64,000 bases of DNA, taken from Bog-756 sp963813525 (GTDB lineage: Bacteria; Actinomycetota; Acidimicrobiia; Acidimicrobiales; RAAP-2). The stretch spans positions 2,728,001-2,792,000 of the forward strand of contig CAWEZI010000005.1 in the NCBI GenBank assembly GCA_963813525.1, in the 5' to 3' direction. Below the pieces are notes generated by a model. The model was not told the origin of the DNA. It made no database searches and saw nothing but the letters and a program-made list of their open reading frames with translations. Below, piece by piece: positions 1 to 8,727 of this stretch; the stretch's first letter is position 1; every line of letters begins with the position of its first letter. The translations under genes were made by a program, and so were the position numbers.

Positions 1-18
1 AGGAGCCGCAGCCGTCTC

Positions 19-1056
19 ATGCGCGGAGTACTGGTGACATTGTCGGTGGTCCTGGTGGCCTCGCTGTCCGCTCTCCTGGTGCCCGGTCGGTCGGAGGCAT
101 CCTCGTCGCACCCCCACCCGGTGTTGGCCCCCAAGAGCGGTGCCTACGTCTTCACCATCAAGTTCGACGGCTTGACCCGTGATTACCGCTTGCACGTGCC
201 TCCCGCCGCCTCGAGCGGTAAGCCGCTTCCGCTGGTACTCAACCTGCACGGCGCCACCCAGAACGCCTGGTTGGAGGAGATCACCTCGGATATGGATCCC
301 AACGCAGATCAGAACGGCTATCTCGTCGCCTACCCCGACGGGACCAGGATCTCCAAAGTGCTGACCCCCGATCCGATCGCCAAGCAAGCACAGTACGGCT
401 GGAACGCGGGGGCCTGCTGCGGCCTGCCGGTCACCAGGAAAATCAACGACGTCGGATTCCTCCTCAAGGTCATCGCCAACATCGCCGCCCGTACCCCGGT
501 CAATCTGCGACGTGTGTACATGACCGGCATCTCCAACGGGGGGATGATGGCCTACGCCATGGCCTCCGAAGCCTCCAACCACGTGGCCGCCATCTCCTCG
601 GTGTCAGGTCAGGTTCAACTTCCCACGATCCACCCCTCCCGCCCCGTTCCGACCCTCGAGTTCCACAGCATCAACGATCCGATCGCCAAATGGACCGGGG
701 TACCCAACCGCAACCCGAAGCTCCGGCTTTCGGTCATGGAGGGGATCAAGCAGTGGGTCAAGGCCGACGGTTGCCATCCCTCTCCCCACGACGGAAAGAC
801 GATTGTCGGTGCAGCCAACTCCATTTCGGCGGGGGAAACGGCAACCTTCATCACCTATACCCACTGTCATGCGGGCACCGAGGTGGCCCTGTGGCGGCTG
901 ACCGGGTCGGGTCACGTATGGCCGGGCAGCACGCTGAATACCGGACCTCGGTCCAACTGGATCCTCGCCGGCGTGGGAGAGGGCACCATCCTGGTCAATG
1001 CCAACGAGGCCATGTGGAAATTCTTCGATCACTATTCGTTGCCTGCCCACAGTTGA
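19..1056 (+). CDS. Secreted PHB depolymerase/feruloyl-esterase-like hydrolase (LpqC family)
   Basis: Exported alpha/beta hydrolase that probably cleaves ester bonds of polyesters or plant phenolic esters outside the cell. Residues 1-27 form a signal peptide (basic start, hydrophobic core, small residues near the cut site). The oxyanion region NLHGAT lies near residues 75-80. The nucleophile elbow GISNGG at 170-175 gives Ser172. Asp220 in SIND and His299 in GSGHVWPG complete a plausible triad. A YGWNAGACCG motif at 126-135 is typical of this family. Length (345 aa) is normal. AGGAG lies at the very start of the window, upstream of the ATG. It stands alone before the membrane operon. The fold is secure, the substrate is not. 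Confidence 0.85.
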   Translation: MRGVLVTLSVVLVASLSALLVPGRSEASSSHPHPVLAPKSGAYVFTIKFDGLTRDYRLHVPPAASSGKPLPLVLNLHGATQNAWLEEITSDMDPNADQNGYLVAYPDGTRISKVLTPDPIAKQAQYGWNAGACCGLPVTRKINDVGFLLKVIANIAARTPVNLRRVYMTGISNGGMMAYAMASEASNHVAAISSVSGQVQLPTIHPSRPVPTLEFHSINDPIAKWTGVPNRNPKLRLSVMEGIKQWVKADGCHPSPHDGKTIVGAANSISAGETATFITYTHCHAGTEVALWRLTGSGHVWPGSTLNTGPRSNWILAGVGEGTILVNANEAMWKFFDHYSLPAHS

Positions 1057-1195
1057 TCTTGATCGCCGGCGATAGCCGCACGTGAGTTTCATCGACGGTT
1101 GACGTCTCCACCCACCGGAAGCGCCGATTACGCCTCGGCGTCCTCCCCCATCGGCATGTCCTCCGTTGCCGGCGGTAAGGGGGAAGACTGGCTGT

Positions 1196-1939
1196 GTGGT
1201 TTCCGTTGTTTCACCCTTCGCCTACGGCATCAGCGTCGTCATCGGGCTGGGCGCGTGCGCAGGTGCATGCGTGGCCGCCCGCCTGCACCCCGGCCCGTGG
1301 ACCCAGGTGGTGGCCTGGGTGGTCGGCCTGGCTCTGGCCACCGATGCGGTGAGTTACACGATCGCCCTGGCTGTAGCGGGCGGCTGGTCAGCGAAAACCT
1401 CGCTTCCCCTCCCACTGTGCGATCTGGCAGTGCTGCTGGCCGCAGCCGCCTGTTTCTGGCGAGTGCCGATACTGGTCGAGCTCACCTACTTCTGGGGTCT
1501 GGCCGGCACGCTCCAAGGCGTGCTGACCCCGGATTTGTCGGTCGGGTTCCCCCATCTCGTTTTCTGGCAGTACGTCGTAGGTCACCTGGGCATCGTCTTC
1601 GCCGCATCCTTCTTGGTCTTCGGACTGGGCATCGTGCCCCGGCGTGGCGCAGTCCGTCGCGTCTTCGCCCTGTCCGTGGCCTACAGCGCCCTGGTCGGGC
1701 TGGTGGACGCACTGACCGGTGCCAACTACATGTTCCTGCGACAGCCCCCCGGGGAGTGGACCCTGCTACGGGTGTTGGGACCGTGGCCCTGGTATCTGTT
1801 CAGCGCAGCAGGGGTTGCACTCGTCCTGTTCATCCTGCTCGACATCCCTTTCTGGTCGGGTCGTCGCACCACACCCATGAAACCACCCAACAGCGGACGT
1901 GAGTTCTCCACCCACCCTCACTCCGTCCACGCCCGGTGA
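1196..1939 (+). CDS. TIGR02206/YwaF-family integral membrane protein
   Basis: Polytopic membrane protein of about seven predicted segments, 247 aa. It matches the YwaF/TIGR02206 family through LPLPLCDLA near residue 68, FWGLAGTLQG near 100 and the GANYMFLR and LGPWPWY patterns toward the C-terminus. The family has no established function. A GTG start at 1196 is chosen because a purine-rich AAGGGGGAAG run lies 9 bases upstream; a TTG ten codons earlier has no such support. Its stop overlaps the next start by 4 bp (GTGA), so it is probably translated together with the MFS gene. It heads the operon at 1196-3916. Confidence 0.75.
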   Translation: MVSVVSPFAYGISVVIGLGACAGACVAARLHPGPWTQVVAWVVGLALATDAVSYTIALAVAGGWSAKTSLPLPLCDLAVLLAAAACFWRVPILVELTYFWGLAGTLQGVLTPDLSVGFPHLVFWQYVVGHLGIVFAASFLVFGLGIVPRRGAVRRVFALSVAYSALVGLVDALTGANYMFLRQPPGEWTLLRVLGPWPWYLFSAAGVALVLFILLDIPFWSGRRTTPMKPPNSGREFSTHPHSVHAR

Positions 1940-3294
1940 GCGCACGGGAGCGGCGCGGCGCGCCCGAGGGTGTGCCGGTCGAATCATCGAACGAACCGTC
2001 GGCGACTTCGCCATCCGGCAACGTTCCAGGCCAGCTGCTGGTCGGTCGGTGGCGAGACCCTGCCGTCATCGGCGTGGGTTTGGTCGCCCTGGCCGCCGGA
2101 TTCGGGCAGTTCGGCCTGACCGCAACCCTTGGTGACGTGGCCAAGCATTTCGGCCACGTCACCCACGGCGTCTCGATCACCGACCAGGCCGGCCTGTCGG
2201 GCACCGAGCTCGGCATAGGTCTGGCCATCATCCGACTGGCCTCACTGGGCGGCATGCCGTTGGCCGGAATAGCCGACCGGGTGGGGCGACGAAAAGTGAT
2301 CCTGGTGGCCTGTGGCCTCGGACTGGCCATCACCGCAGCCTCGGCGGCAAGCCCGAACTTTTGGTGGTTCGTGATCATCTTCGCTCTGGGGCGACCACTG
2401 CTGTCGGCGGCGTACGCAGTGGCTCAGGTCGGAGCGGCCGAAGAGACCGACTCCGCCCAGCGTGCCGCGGCGGTGGCACTGGTGGCTGCCGGGTATGCGG
2501 TCGGTGCCGGGGCCACGGCCGTTCTCTACGGACTGGCCGGCACCACGCTGGGCTATCAAGGAATTCTCGTTCTGGCCCTGGTGCCCTTGGCCCTCCTGCC
2601 CTTTGCCGCACGCTGGGTACGCGAACCCGACCGGTTCGTACGAGCCAGCGAATCTCCCGAGCGAAGCCGACCAGTCATTGGTGCCGTGGCCCGTCCCTTC
2701 CGGAAACGCCTGTTCATCGTGGTGGCCCTGGCCTTCAGTCTGGCCGTGATATCCGGACCAGCCAACAGCTTCGTGTTCCTCTACGCCCAGAACGTCAAGA
2801 AGTTTCCGGGGTACGCCGAATCAGCCATGGTTGTGGGCGCCGGAATTCTGGGCTTTGGTGGCCTTCTGGCCGGCGTGCGATTGGCAGATCGGATCGGGCG
2901 CCGCCCGACAGCCATGGCGGCGATGCTGGCCATCGGGGCGTCCGGCCTGCTGTGCTACAGCGGCGGAAGCGTGCTCCTGGTTGTGGGCTATCTGACCGGC
3001 ATCACGGCCGGCGGGGTCATTGCTCCTGCCGCCGGGGCTTTCGTCAACGAGCTCTTCCCGACCTCGGTGCGGGCCTCTGTCGCCGGCTGGAACGTGGCCG
3101 GGGCCGTGCTGGGCGCAGTGGCAGGGCTCGTGCTCTTCGGAGCCGTGGCCGACGTGGGAAACCGGTTTGCGCCGGCTGCCCTGGTGACATTCCTGCCCGC
3201 CATGGCCATGAGCTCTCTGGTCTGGCTCCTCCCGGAAACCCGCGGCCGAGAGCCCGAATCGCTCTGGCCCAGTGTCCCTGTCGAGTCGGCCTGA
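1936..3294 (+). CDS. MFS transporter
   Basis: Major facilitator superfamily permease of 452 aa with about 12 membrane segments after a polar N-terminus of about 35 residues. The family signature between segments 2 and 3 is visible as GIADRVGRRKV, with a matching RLADRIGRRPT in the second half. The substrate cannot be read from the sequence. The GTG start overlaps the upstream YwaF-like gene by 4 bp, and the stop shares one base with the next start (TGATG), so the gene sits in the middle of a coupled operon. A similar pattern occurs in metabolite/H+ symporter-like MFS proteins, but this is not decisive. Confidence 0.85.
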   Translation: MSARERRGAPEGVPVESSNEPSATSPSGNVPGQLLVGRWRDPAVIGVGLVALAAGFGQFGLTATLGDVAKHFGHVTHGVSITDQAGLSGTELGIGLAIIRLASLGGMPLAGIADRVGRRKVILVACGLGLAITAASAASPNFWWFVIIFALGRPLLSAAYAVAQVGAAEETDSAQRAAAVALVAAGYAVGAGATAVLYGLAGTTLGYQGILVLALVPLALLPFAARWVREPDRFVRASESPERSRPVIGAVARPFRKRLFIVVALAFSLAVISGPANSFVFLYAQNVKKFPGYAESAMVVGAGILGFGGLLAGVRLADRIGRRPTAMAAMLAIGASGLLCYSGGSVLLVVGYLTGITAGGVIAPAAGAFVNELFPTSVRASVAGWNVAGAVLGAVAGLVLFGAVADVGNRFAPAALVTFLPAMAMSSLVWLLPETRGREPESLWPSVPVESA

Positions 3295-3719
3295 TGGAGC
3301 CGCCAGCGCCATGGATTTCGTCTCGGAGGCTCGGCACCGGTGCCCTGTTGGCGGGCGCGGCCTACGCCGTCGTGGCCTCGTTCACCACGCCGTTCACCCT
3401 CGGCGCGGACGTGGTAACGGCTCTCCCCATCGTGCTCGCCGCAGTGGTCTTCGGGTTGCGCATGCGTCGGCCAAGGCGCGCACAGGGCATTCCGACCGGC
3501 GACCGCAGCGAAACGTCGGCCTCGACCGGTCGCTGGTCGCTGGTGTGGTTAGGCATGACCGGATTGGTCCTGGGTTGGGAACTCTTCGTCTACAGCCAGG
3601 CGCCTCGTCACCTGCATCCCACCTTGAGCGCGCTCATCGACACAGTGGACGACAGTCAGGTGGGTAAGTCCCTGTTGTTCGGATTGTGGCTTCTTGCGGG
3701 GTGGTACCTCCTCCCATGA
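3294..3719 (+). CDS. Small membrane protein of unknown function, paralogue of the next gene
   Basis: 141-residue hydrophobic protein with about four predicted membrane segments and a short basic loop (MRRPRRAQG). The start ATG overlaps the MFS stop codon by one base, and its own stop overlaps the next ATG as ATGA. The C-terminal 35 residues (HPTLSALID, VGKSLLFG, GWYL) align with those of the next gene (LPTLSSTIR, VGRGLLLV, GWHAF). The two therefore appear to share a module, perhaps by duplication. No function is recognised. The tight coupling suggests a role with the MFS or YwaF-like protein. Confidence 0.7.
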   Translation: MEPPAPWISSRRLGTGALLAGAAYAVVASFTTPFTLGADVVTALPIVLAAVVFGLRMRRPRRAQGIPTGDRSETSASTGRWSLVWLGMTGLVLGWELFVYSQAPRHLHPTLSALIDTVDDSQVGKSLLFGLWLLAGWYLLP

Positions 3720-3916
3720 CAACCCGTGACTGGACGTTGATGGTCTGGGCCGCGTTGGCGGTGGCCTTCGCTGCCCTGGTCGTCATCAGCCATCTCTCGG
3801 AGGGGCGCCTCCCCACCCTGAGCTCAACTATCCGTCGGCTCACCGCCCGACCGGTTGGCCGGGGGCTGCTACTGGTGGGTTGGATGTGGCTCGGCTGGCA
3901 CGCTTTCGCCCGTTAG
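3716..3916 (+). CDS. Small membrane protein, possibly DUF6186-like
   Basis: 66-residue protein with two predicted membrane segments separated by a conserved-looking GRLPTLSSTIR loop and ending WMWLGWHAFAR. Small actinobacterial proteins with this PTL...GR...WxWLGWH pattern exist (DUF6186 from memory, not verified). The ATG overlaps the previous stop as ATGA. The gene closes the 1196-3916 operon and is followed within 15 bp by a GC-rich hairpin. Function unknown. Confidence 0.65.
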   Translation: MTTRDWTLMVWAALAVAFAALVVISHLSEGRLPTLSSTIRRLTARPVGRGLLLVGWMWLGWHAFAR

Positions 3917-3928
3917 GAGGGCGCATCT

Positions 3929-3964
3929 GAGCCGGCGGGAGGTACGGTGTCACCCGCCCGGCTC
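3929..3964 (+). terminator. Probable intrinsic terminator of the membrane operon
   Basis: GAGCCGGCGGG at 3929-3939 pairs with CCCGCCCGGCTC at 3953-3964, leaving one bulged base and a 13-base loop. It starts 13 bp after the stop of the last operon gene. There is no U-run, as is common for actinobacterial hairpin terminators. Confidence 0.55.
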
Positions 3965-4056
3965 GGATGACTCCAGGAGATCCTGACCGTTCCGGTCAGC
4001 CGATCGGCGCTCATGATCACTGCTCACAACTGCAACGGCTCATCGGGGGATTGGAC

Positions 4057-5025
4057 GTGGAGCGACTAGAGGGACGCATAGCGGTGGTCACCGGTGGTGG
4101 CAGCGGAATCGGCCGTCAGCTGGTCTGCCAACTGGCTGCCGCAGGGTGTGACGTGGCCACGTGCGACGTCTCGACCGAGGCTTTGGTCGAGACCAGGGCA
4201 CTGGCCCTCCGGTCAGCCCCAACCGGCGTAACAGTTCTGACCTTCGAGGCTGACGTGGCCGACGAGCAGCAGATCCTTCTCTTCCGTGACGCCGTCGGGT
4301 CCCAGTTCACGACCTCGCACATCAATCTGCTGTTCAACAATGCCGGAATCAGCGGTGGGGGAAGCTTCGTCACCGGTGATCGGAAGGAATGGGATCAGAC
4401 CTTCGCCGTCGACTGGGGTGGTATCTACCTCAGCACACGGGTGTTCCTTCCCATGCTCCTGCAGGCTGACGAAGGACATCTCATCAACCTCAGCAGCATC
4501 AACGGGCTGTGGGCATCGGTGGGGCCGTCCACGCCGCATACGGCATACAGCACGGCCAAATTCGCCGTGCGGGGCTTCACCGAAGCCCTCATCACCGACT
4601 TCCGGCTCAACGCCCCCCATCTTCGGGCATCGGTGGTGCTGCCCGGCCATATCGGTACGTCGATCATCATCAATTCGAACAAAGCCCACGGTGTCGATCC
4701 CGATGCGATGGACAGCGCTCAACTGTCCAAGCTCCGCCAGCAGCTGGTCGGCGGTGGGATGCCGGTGGCTGATCTTTCCGACGATGATCTGCGCAACGGG
4801 ATCAGGATGATCGGCGAGGTGTTCCGGGACGGAGCCCCGACCACCGCAGCTGAGGCAGCAACCATCATCCTGAACGGTGTCCGGAACAGCCAGTGGCGGA
4901 TCCTGGTGGGCGACGACGCCGAAGCGCTCGATGCGCAGATACGTGCCGATCCCGATCGGGTCTATGACCGGGCCTTCTGGGACGAGTTGCGGGAACGTGG
5001 ACTCTTCGGGATGTTTCCGGGGTAA
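4057..5025 (+). CDS. Short-chain dehydrogenase/reductase
   Basis: Classical SDR, NAD(P)-dependent oxidoreductase of 322 aa. TGGGSGIG at residues 12-19 binds the cofactor and NNAG is at 94-97. The catalytic set is Ser147, Tyr164 and Lys168 (YSTAK). A C-terminal extension of about 70 residues makes it longer than the usual 250 aa; similar long SDRs occur in actinobacteria. The GTG at 4057 has GGGGGA six bases upstream, while earlier in-frame codons lack a ribosome site. Substrate unknown. It stands alone between the operon terminator and the gene-poor stretch. Confidence 0.82.
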   Translation: MERLEGRIAVVTGGGSGIGRQLVCQLAAAGCDVATCDVSTEALVETRALALRSAPTGVTVLTFEADVADEQQILLFRDAVGSQFTTSHINLLFNNAGISGGGSFVTGDRKEWDQTFAVDWGGIYLSTRVFLPMLLQADEGHLINLSSINGLWASVGPSTPHTAYSTAKFAVRGFTEALITDFRLNAPHLRASVVLPGHIGTSIIINSNKAHGVDPDAMDSAQLSKLRQQLVGGGMPVADLSDDDLRNGIRMIGEVFRDGAPTTAAEAATIILNGVRNSQWRILVGDDAEALDAQIRADPDRVYDRAFWDELRERGLFGMFPG

Positions 5026-5243
5026 CGGGAGATCGCCTACCGGCTCGATGGCTGCCCGCCTCACTCGGCGCACCCACTCCCCGACCCGCCAACGAGGACA
5101 CGCGGCCGCTGATCGGGAGGGACCTCCTCAGGCGGCCGGAGCGGGAGCTCGTGGTCACAGCGCCATCCCGAGTGGGCCGATCACCGCCGGCCAACCATCT
5201 GATCACCTGGTCATGCCTCTCCCCCAGGGCTTACCCCGAGAGG

Positions 5244-5310
5244 CTCAACCTCAACTGTACCTATAGAACAATACTCACGGTCAAGTTAAGGGTGAGGTTG
5301 AGAGTTGAGG
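5244..5310. promoter_or_regulatory. Two nested inverted-repeat pairs, MerR-operator-like
   Basis: CTCAACCTC (5244-5252) is the exact reverse complement of GAGGTTGAG (5294-5302). CCTCAACT (5249-5256) is the exact reverse complement of AGTTGAGG (5303-5310). The sequence between is AT-richer than its surroundings. Repeats built on CCTCAA/TTGAGG are typical of MerR/SoxR-family operators, although here the arms are about 40 bp apart. An ATG follows at 5314. Confidence 0.4.
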
Positions 5311-5313
5311 GTA

Positions 5314-5514
5314 ATGGGCGCCGTTCTCTCTACGATCTCAGAGGCACCCGTGTCCCCGAGGAGCCCGCCCGCCGCCACAGGTCGGGAATCGACGGCCTCG
5401 GCCCGTCGTCCCTCCCCCGGCGTGTCGTCAATCGGACTATCCGTGGAAACCGGCCACAACCTCGGACAGGGCTACCTGCGACTCGAGGCGGCCAAAGCCG
5501 ATCCGAGGAAGTGA
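5314..5514 (+). pseudogene. Possible degenerate MerR-family regulator
   Basis: A 66-residue frame begins three bases after the operator-like repeats. It contains STISEA and VSP early on, and later IGL followed by GYLRL. MerR regulators start with a TISE-A--GVSP helix-turn-helix and an IGLL---GYRLY wing, so the order fits. The intervening residues do not match, and the frame stops too early for a functional protein. This is a weak resemblance and may be chance. Confidence 0.2.
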
Positions 5515-7132
5515 TGGGGCCTCGACCTAAGGACCGGCGTTGGTTGGCCCGAGGCCTCCTAAGGCTCTCCTGCTTCGGATCCCCTATCAGGGGTCCCGGT
5601 TGGCGGCGCCCAGACCGAGCAACTGCCGGAGGCGTGCACGGTCCTCGCCGTGGCCACCGCCGGTCCGATGCCGCTGCTATGTCAGCGTCTACGGCAGGCG
5701 ACGATCCGCACCTTCGACCTCAACCACTGAGAGACCGGTGGCGGACCACCGGTGAGGATCGCCAACCGGTGAGGATGAATCGCCCGTCCGGCCGTCCTCT
5801 CGCGAACGGGTTCCTTCGATCGGAGAAGGTCGTCATGCGGACAGGGTCAGCCAGAAAGGCCGGGCACGAGGATCGGTGGTTCGGTTGCTGTCGTACACAG
5901 CGGGGTACGAGCCCGAACCGACCGCACCTCGTGCGGACTCCTGACCGTCGGTCCACCAGATCTTTGGCCCGGCGTACTTCGTCCACAAACCAGTCGTTGA
6001 CCATCACCGACGCCGGCGATCCCTCGGAGCGGGCGCCGTGACCCGCACGGCGGATGACCGTGCCGCCTGCCTCTCCCTGACCTGCCCGAGAGCAGCGCTC
6101 AACCAGACAGCTGGTCAGGAGCACACGCCGTCGAAGACCGGAACATCATTCCGATCGATGGCCTCTTGTCGAGCTGGATGCGGTCGGCCAGTTCGACGTG
6201 ATCGTAGGGTTCCTATGGGGTAGCGGTGGCCACGACCGCCGTCGTGGGACGGACAGGACTGCGCGACGGTGAGCAGCGAGCCCACACGAGCGGCTCACGC
6301 CGACTGGCGACTCATGGTGAAATTGGAGCGGAAGGACGTGGCCACGCTGTCAGCTCGAATAGCCTCGGCCAACGCCACTAATCCGAGCTCCCATGTGACA
6401 CATTCCGGTCGGTTGGTCGCTACTTTCAGCCGCGAAGCTCTCGATCCCAAAGGTTGCGAACGGCCACGCGACGACTTATGCGTCATGGCGTGCTTCCTCG
6501 TGGCCACGTGCCCCCCTTTCCGGTACCGCTTCGGCCCGGAGCCCTCTCCATCGTTCCCGCCATCTGACTACCCCGGAAAGGCCGCCGCAAATCGTGGCCG
6601 GGCCCTGAGCTCCCCCCGTACGAAAGAGTCGGTCTCAGCGCCGACCGGATTGGCCCGGACCAGCTCGTACACGGGCAATGCGTCCTCTGGTGGACCGCCA
6701 CCCGCAGAATGGGCAGGCCCTTACCAGACCGAGTTCGCGAAAGCGTCACAGTCAACGCCGTTCTGAAAAGTGGAGACAGCCCTCACGCCGGGCACCAGCT
6801 CTGCAGATCCATCGCCGTTGCCCTTGACCAGGGCGGGTCGGCCACCGGCGGGAACCCAGGCTCGAGCCCTCATTGCGCCATCGCCCGCCGTCATCGACCG
6901 CGGCAATCCGATCCTGCTGGTGGTCCTAGTGGCAGTGACGGCGCCCTGGCAGCCATATCCGGTTGAGCCCTTCCTGCAGGTCACCTCGTGGCGCCACGCA
7001 CCCCCGGCCGTACGCCGATGCCGGTAAAGGGAGTGGCAAACCGCAGCCCTTGACGTCAGGGCTTACCCGAGGGTGCCGATGCGGAAACCTCACGCCGTAC
7101 ATTCCTGGGCGTTTGCCCCCGGCGCACTTTCG

Positions 7133-8599
7133 TCAGCGGTCGTTGCCAAAAACGGCTTTGGTCTGAACCATCTCCTCGATTCCGGCACGGCCGCCCTCCC
7201 GCCCGAAACCGCTCTGCTTGTATCCACCAAAGGGTGTCGCCGCCGACATCCCTCCCATCCCGTTGACGACAACCGTCCCCACCTGGAGCTCGGTGGTCAG
7301 TCGCTCGATGCGGGACGGATCCTGTGTATGGACGTAGGCGGCCAGCCCGAAAACGCTGTCATTGGCCTTGGCGATGGCCTCTTCCTCAGACGAGAAACGC
7401 AGGACAGCCTGCACGGGTCCGAAGACCTCCTCCCGGGCCAGAGCACTGGCCTGATCGACGTCGCCGAACACGGTGGGGGCCACGAACCATCCGTCTGCCA
7501 GCTCACCACCCATGCGTACACCGCCGGTCAGGAGGGTGGCGCCGTCCGACCGGGCCTGCCCGATGACGCCCAAGATTCTCTCCATCGCTCGCTCCGTTAC
7601 CACCGGACCGACGAAAGTGTCCGGATCCAGAGGGTCCCCGATGCGGAGCGCGGCCAGCCGGGCCAGAAGACGGTCGACCACTTCGTCGTAGACATCCTCG
7701 TGGAGGTACAGGCGAGTGGGAAGAGCACAGCCCTGACCGGACAGGAGGGCCGTTCCGGCCAGGGCTGCCACGCTGGCGGCGACGTCCAGGTCGGCATCGG
7801 GAAAAACCAGGTTGGGTGACTTTCCGCCAAGCTCCAGAGTCAGTGGGGTCAGGTTGCCGGCTGCGCTCGACATCAAAGCGCGGGCCGTCTCGATCCCCCC
7901 GGTAAAACTGATCTTGTCGATGCCGGCATGCGACGCCAGATGGGCTCCGGTGTCTGCTCCCCCGACCACGACGTTGACCACCCCGGCAGGGATTCCCGCT
8001 TCACGCGCCAGTTCGGCGAACCGAAGCATCCCAAAGGGAGCGATTTCCGGCGGCTTCACCACCACGGTATTGCCGGCGGCCAGCGCCGGGCCACACTTTT
8101 GACCCATCCCCATCATCGAGCCGTTCCATGGCGGCATCACCGCTATGACCCCGTAGGGCTCCAATCGGACGGCGACCTCATGCGTGCCTTCGCGATGCAC
8201 CTCGCCGGCCAGCTTGTCGGCCCACCCGGCGTAGTAACGCACCCACGAGGCGGTGTAACGGCCGGGGTTGATGATGCTGACCGGCGTTCCGTTGTCGAGC
8301 GCGGCCAGTTCAGCCGCTTCGGCACGGTGGTCGTCGATCAATTGGGCCAAGCCGTAAAGGAGTGATGCGCGGCGACCGGGAGCCAGGCCGGCCCACGACG
8401 GAGCGGCGGCCCGCGCCGCGGCCACAGCCCGGTCGACGTCGTGGGCACCGGCCAGTCCGATATCCGCCTGTACACGACCGGTGGCCGCGTACCGGTGCCG
8501 ATAGGTGCCGGCTGCATCACTCGGGCACCATTCGTCTCCGATGAGGTGACCCTGATCGGCCAGCCGGCGGACCGTATGCGACGCGGGAGTCGAGATCAT
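7133..8599 (-). CDS. NAD(P)-dependent aldehyde dehydrogenase
   Basis: Aldehyde dehydrogenase superfamily enzyme, 488 aa, oxidising an aldehyde to the acid. Visible are the active-site Asn159 in PPWNG, the ELGGK motif at 256-260 (general base Glu256) and the catalytic Cys291 in SGQGC. The C-terminal PFGGYKQSGFGREGG motif is also present. The ATG at 8599 gives the usual family length; the open frame runs further upstream, but that extension does not look like protein. The gene is divergent from an SDR, and an inverted repeat lies between them at 8693-8718. The pair suggests successive oxidation steps in one pathway; the substrate is unknown. Confidence 0.88.
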   Translation of the reverse strand: MISTPASHTVRRLADQGHLIGDEWCPSDAAGTYRHRYAATGRVQADIGLAGAHDVDRAVAAARAAAPSWAGLAPGRRASLLYGLAQLIDDHRAEAAELAALDNGTPVSIINPGRYTASWVRYYAGWADKLAGEVHREGTHEVAVRLEPYGVIAVMPPWNGSMMGMGQKCGPALAAGNTVVVKPPEIAPFGMLRFAELAREAGIPAGVVNVVVGGADTGAHLASHAGIDKISFTGGIETARALMSSAAGNLTPLTLELGGKSPNLVFPDADLDVAASVAALAGTALLSGQGCALPTRLYLHEDVYDEVVDRLLARLAALRIGDPLDPDTFVGPVVTERAMERILGVIGQARSDGATLLTGGVRMGGELADGWFVAPTVFGDVDQASALAREEVFGPVQAVLRFSSEEEAIAKANDSVFGLAAYVHTQDPSRIERLTTELQVGTVVVNGMGGMSAATPFGGYKQSGFGREGGRAGIEEMVQTKAVFGNDR

Positions 8600-8692
8600 G
8601 GCCCACCCGGTTCGGGGTAGGAGCGGGTGATCCTGCCACGGAGGACGGCCCGAGCGATCCCATCCCCACGCGGCATTTCCACCGCGCTCACA

Positions 8693-8718
8693 GTACCGGG
8701 CCCGATCACAGCCGGTAC
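8693..8718. promoter_or_regulatory. Inverted repeat in the ALDH/SDR divergent promoter
   Basis: GTACCGG at 8693-8699 and CCGGTAC at 8712-8718 are exact reverse complements with a 12-base spacer. They lie 9 bp upstream of the SDR ATG, inside the 128-bp divergent spacer. A dimeric repressor site is plausible; no regulator gene is adjacent. Confidence 0.35.
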
Positions 8719-8727
8719 CGTCGAGGT

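Larger units (their letters stand above)
5026..7132. other. 2.1-kb region without a convincing gene
   Basis: Open frames here have biased composition (long Arg/Pro/Ser runs) and no recognisable domain on either strand. The region contains the paired inverted repeats at 5244-5310, a possible degenerate MerR-like frame just after them, and short hairpins such as the CCCCT/AGGGG pair near 5580. On the minus strand around 6600-6720 a frame reads like a fragment of a normal protein but is interrupted. It looks like decayed coding DNA rather than a live locus. Confidence 0.5.

Noticed and set aside
5151..6041. A 296-codon open frame on the plus strand
   Set aside because: Arg/Pro/Ser-rich translation with no domain or start signal; typical high-GC shadow frame.
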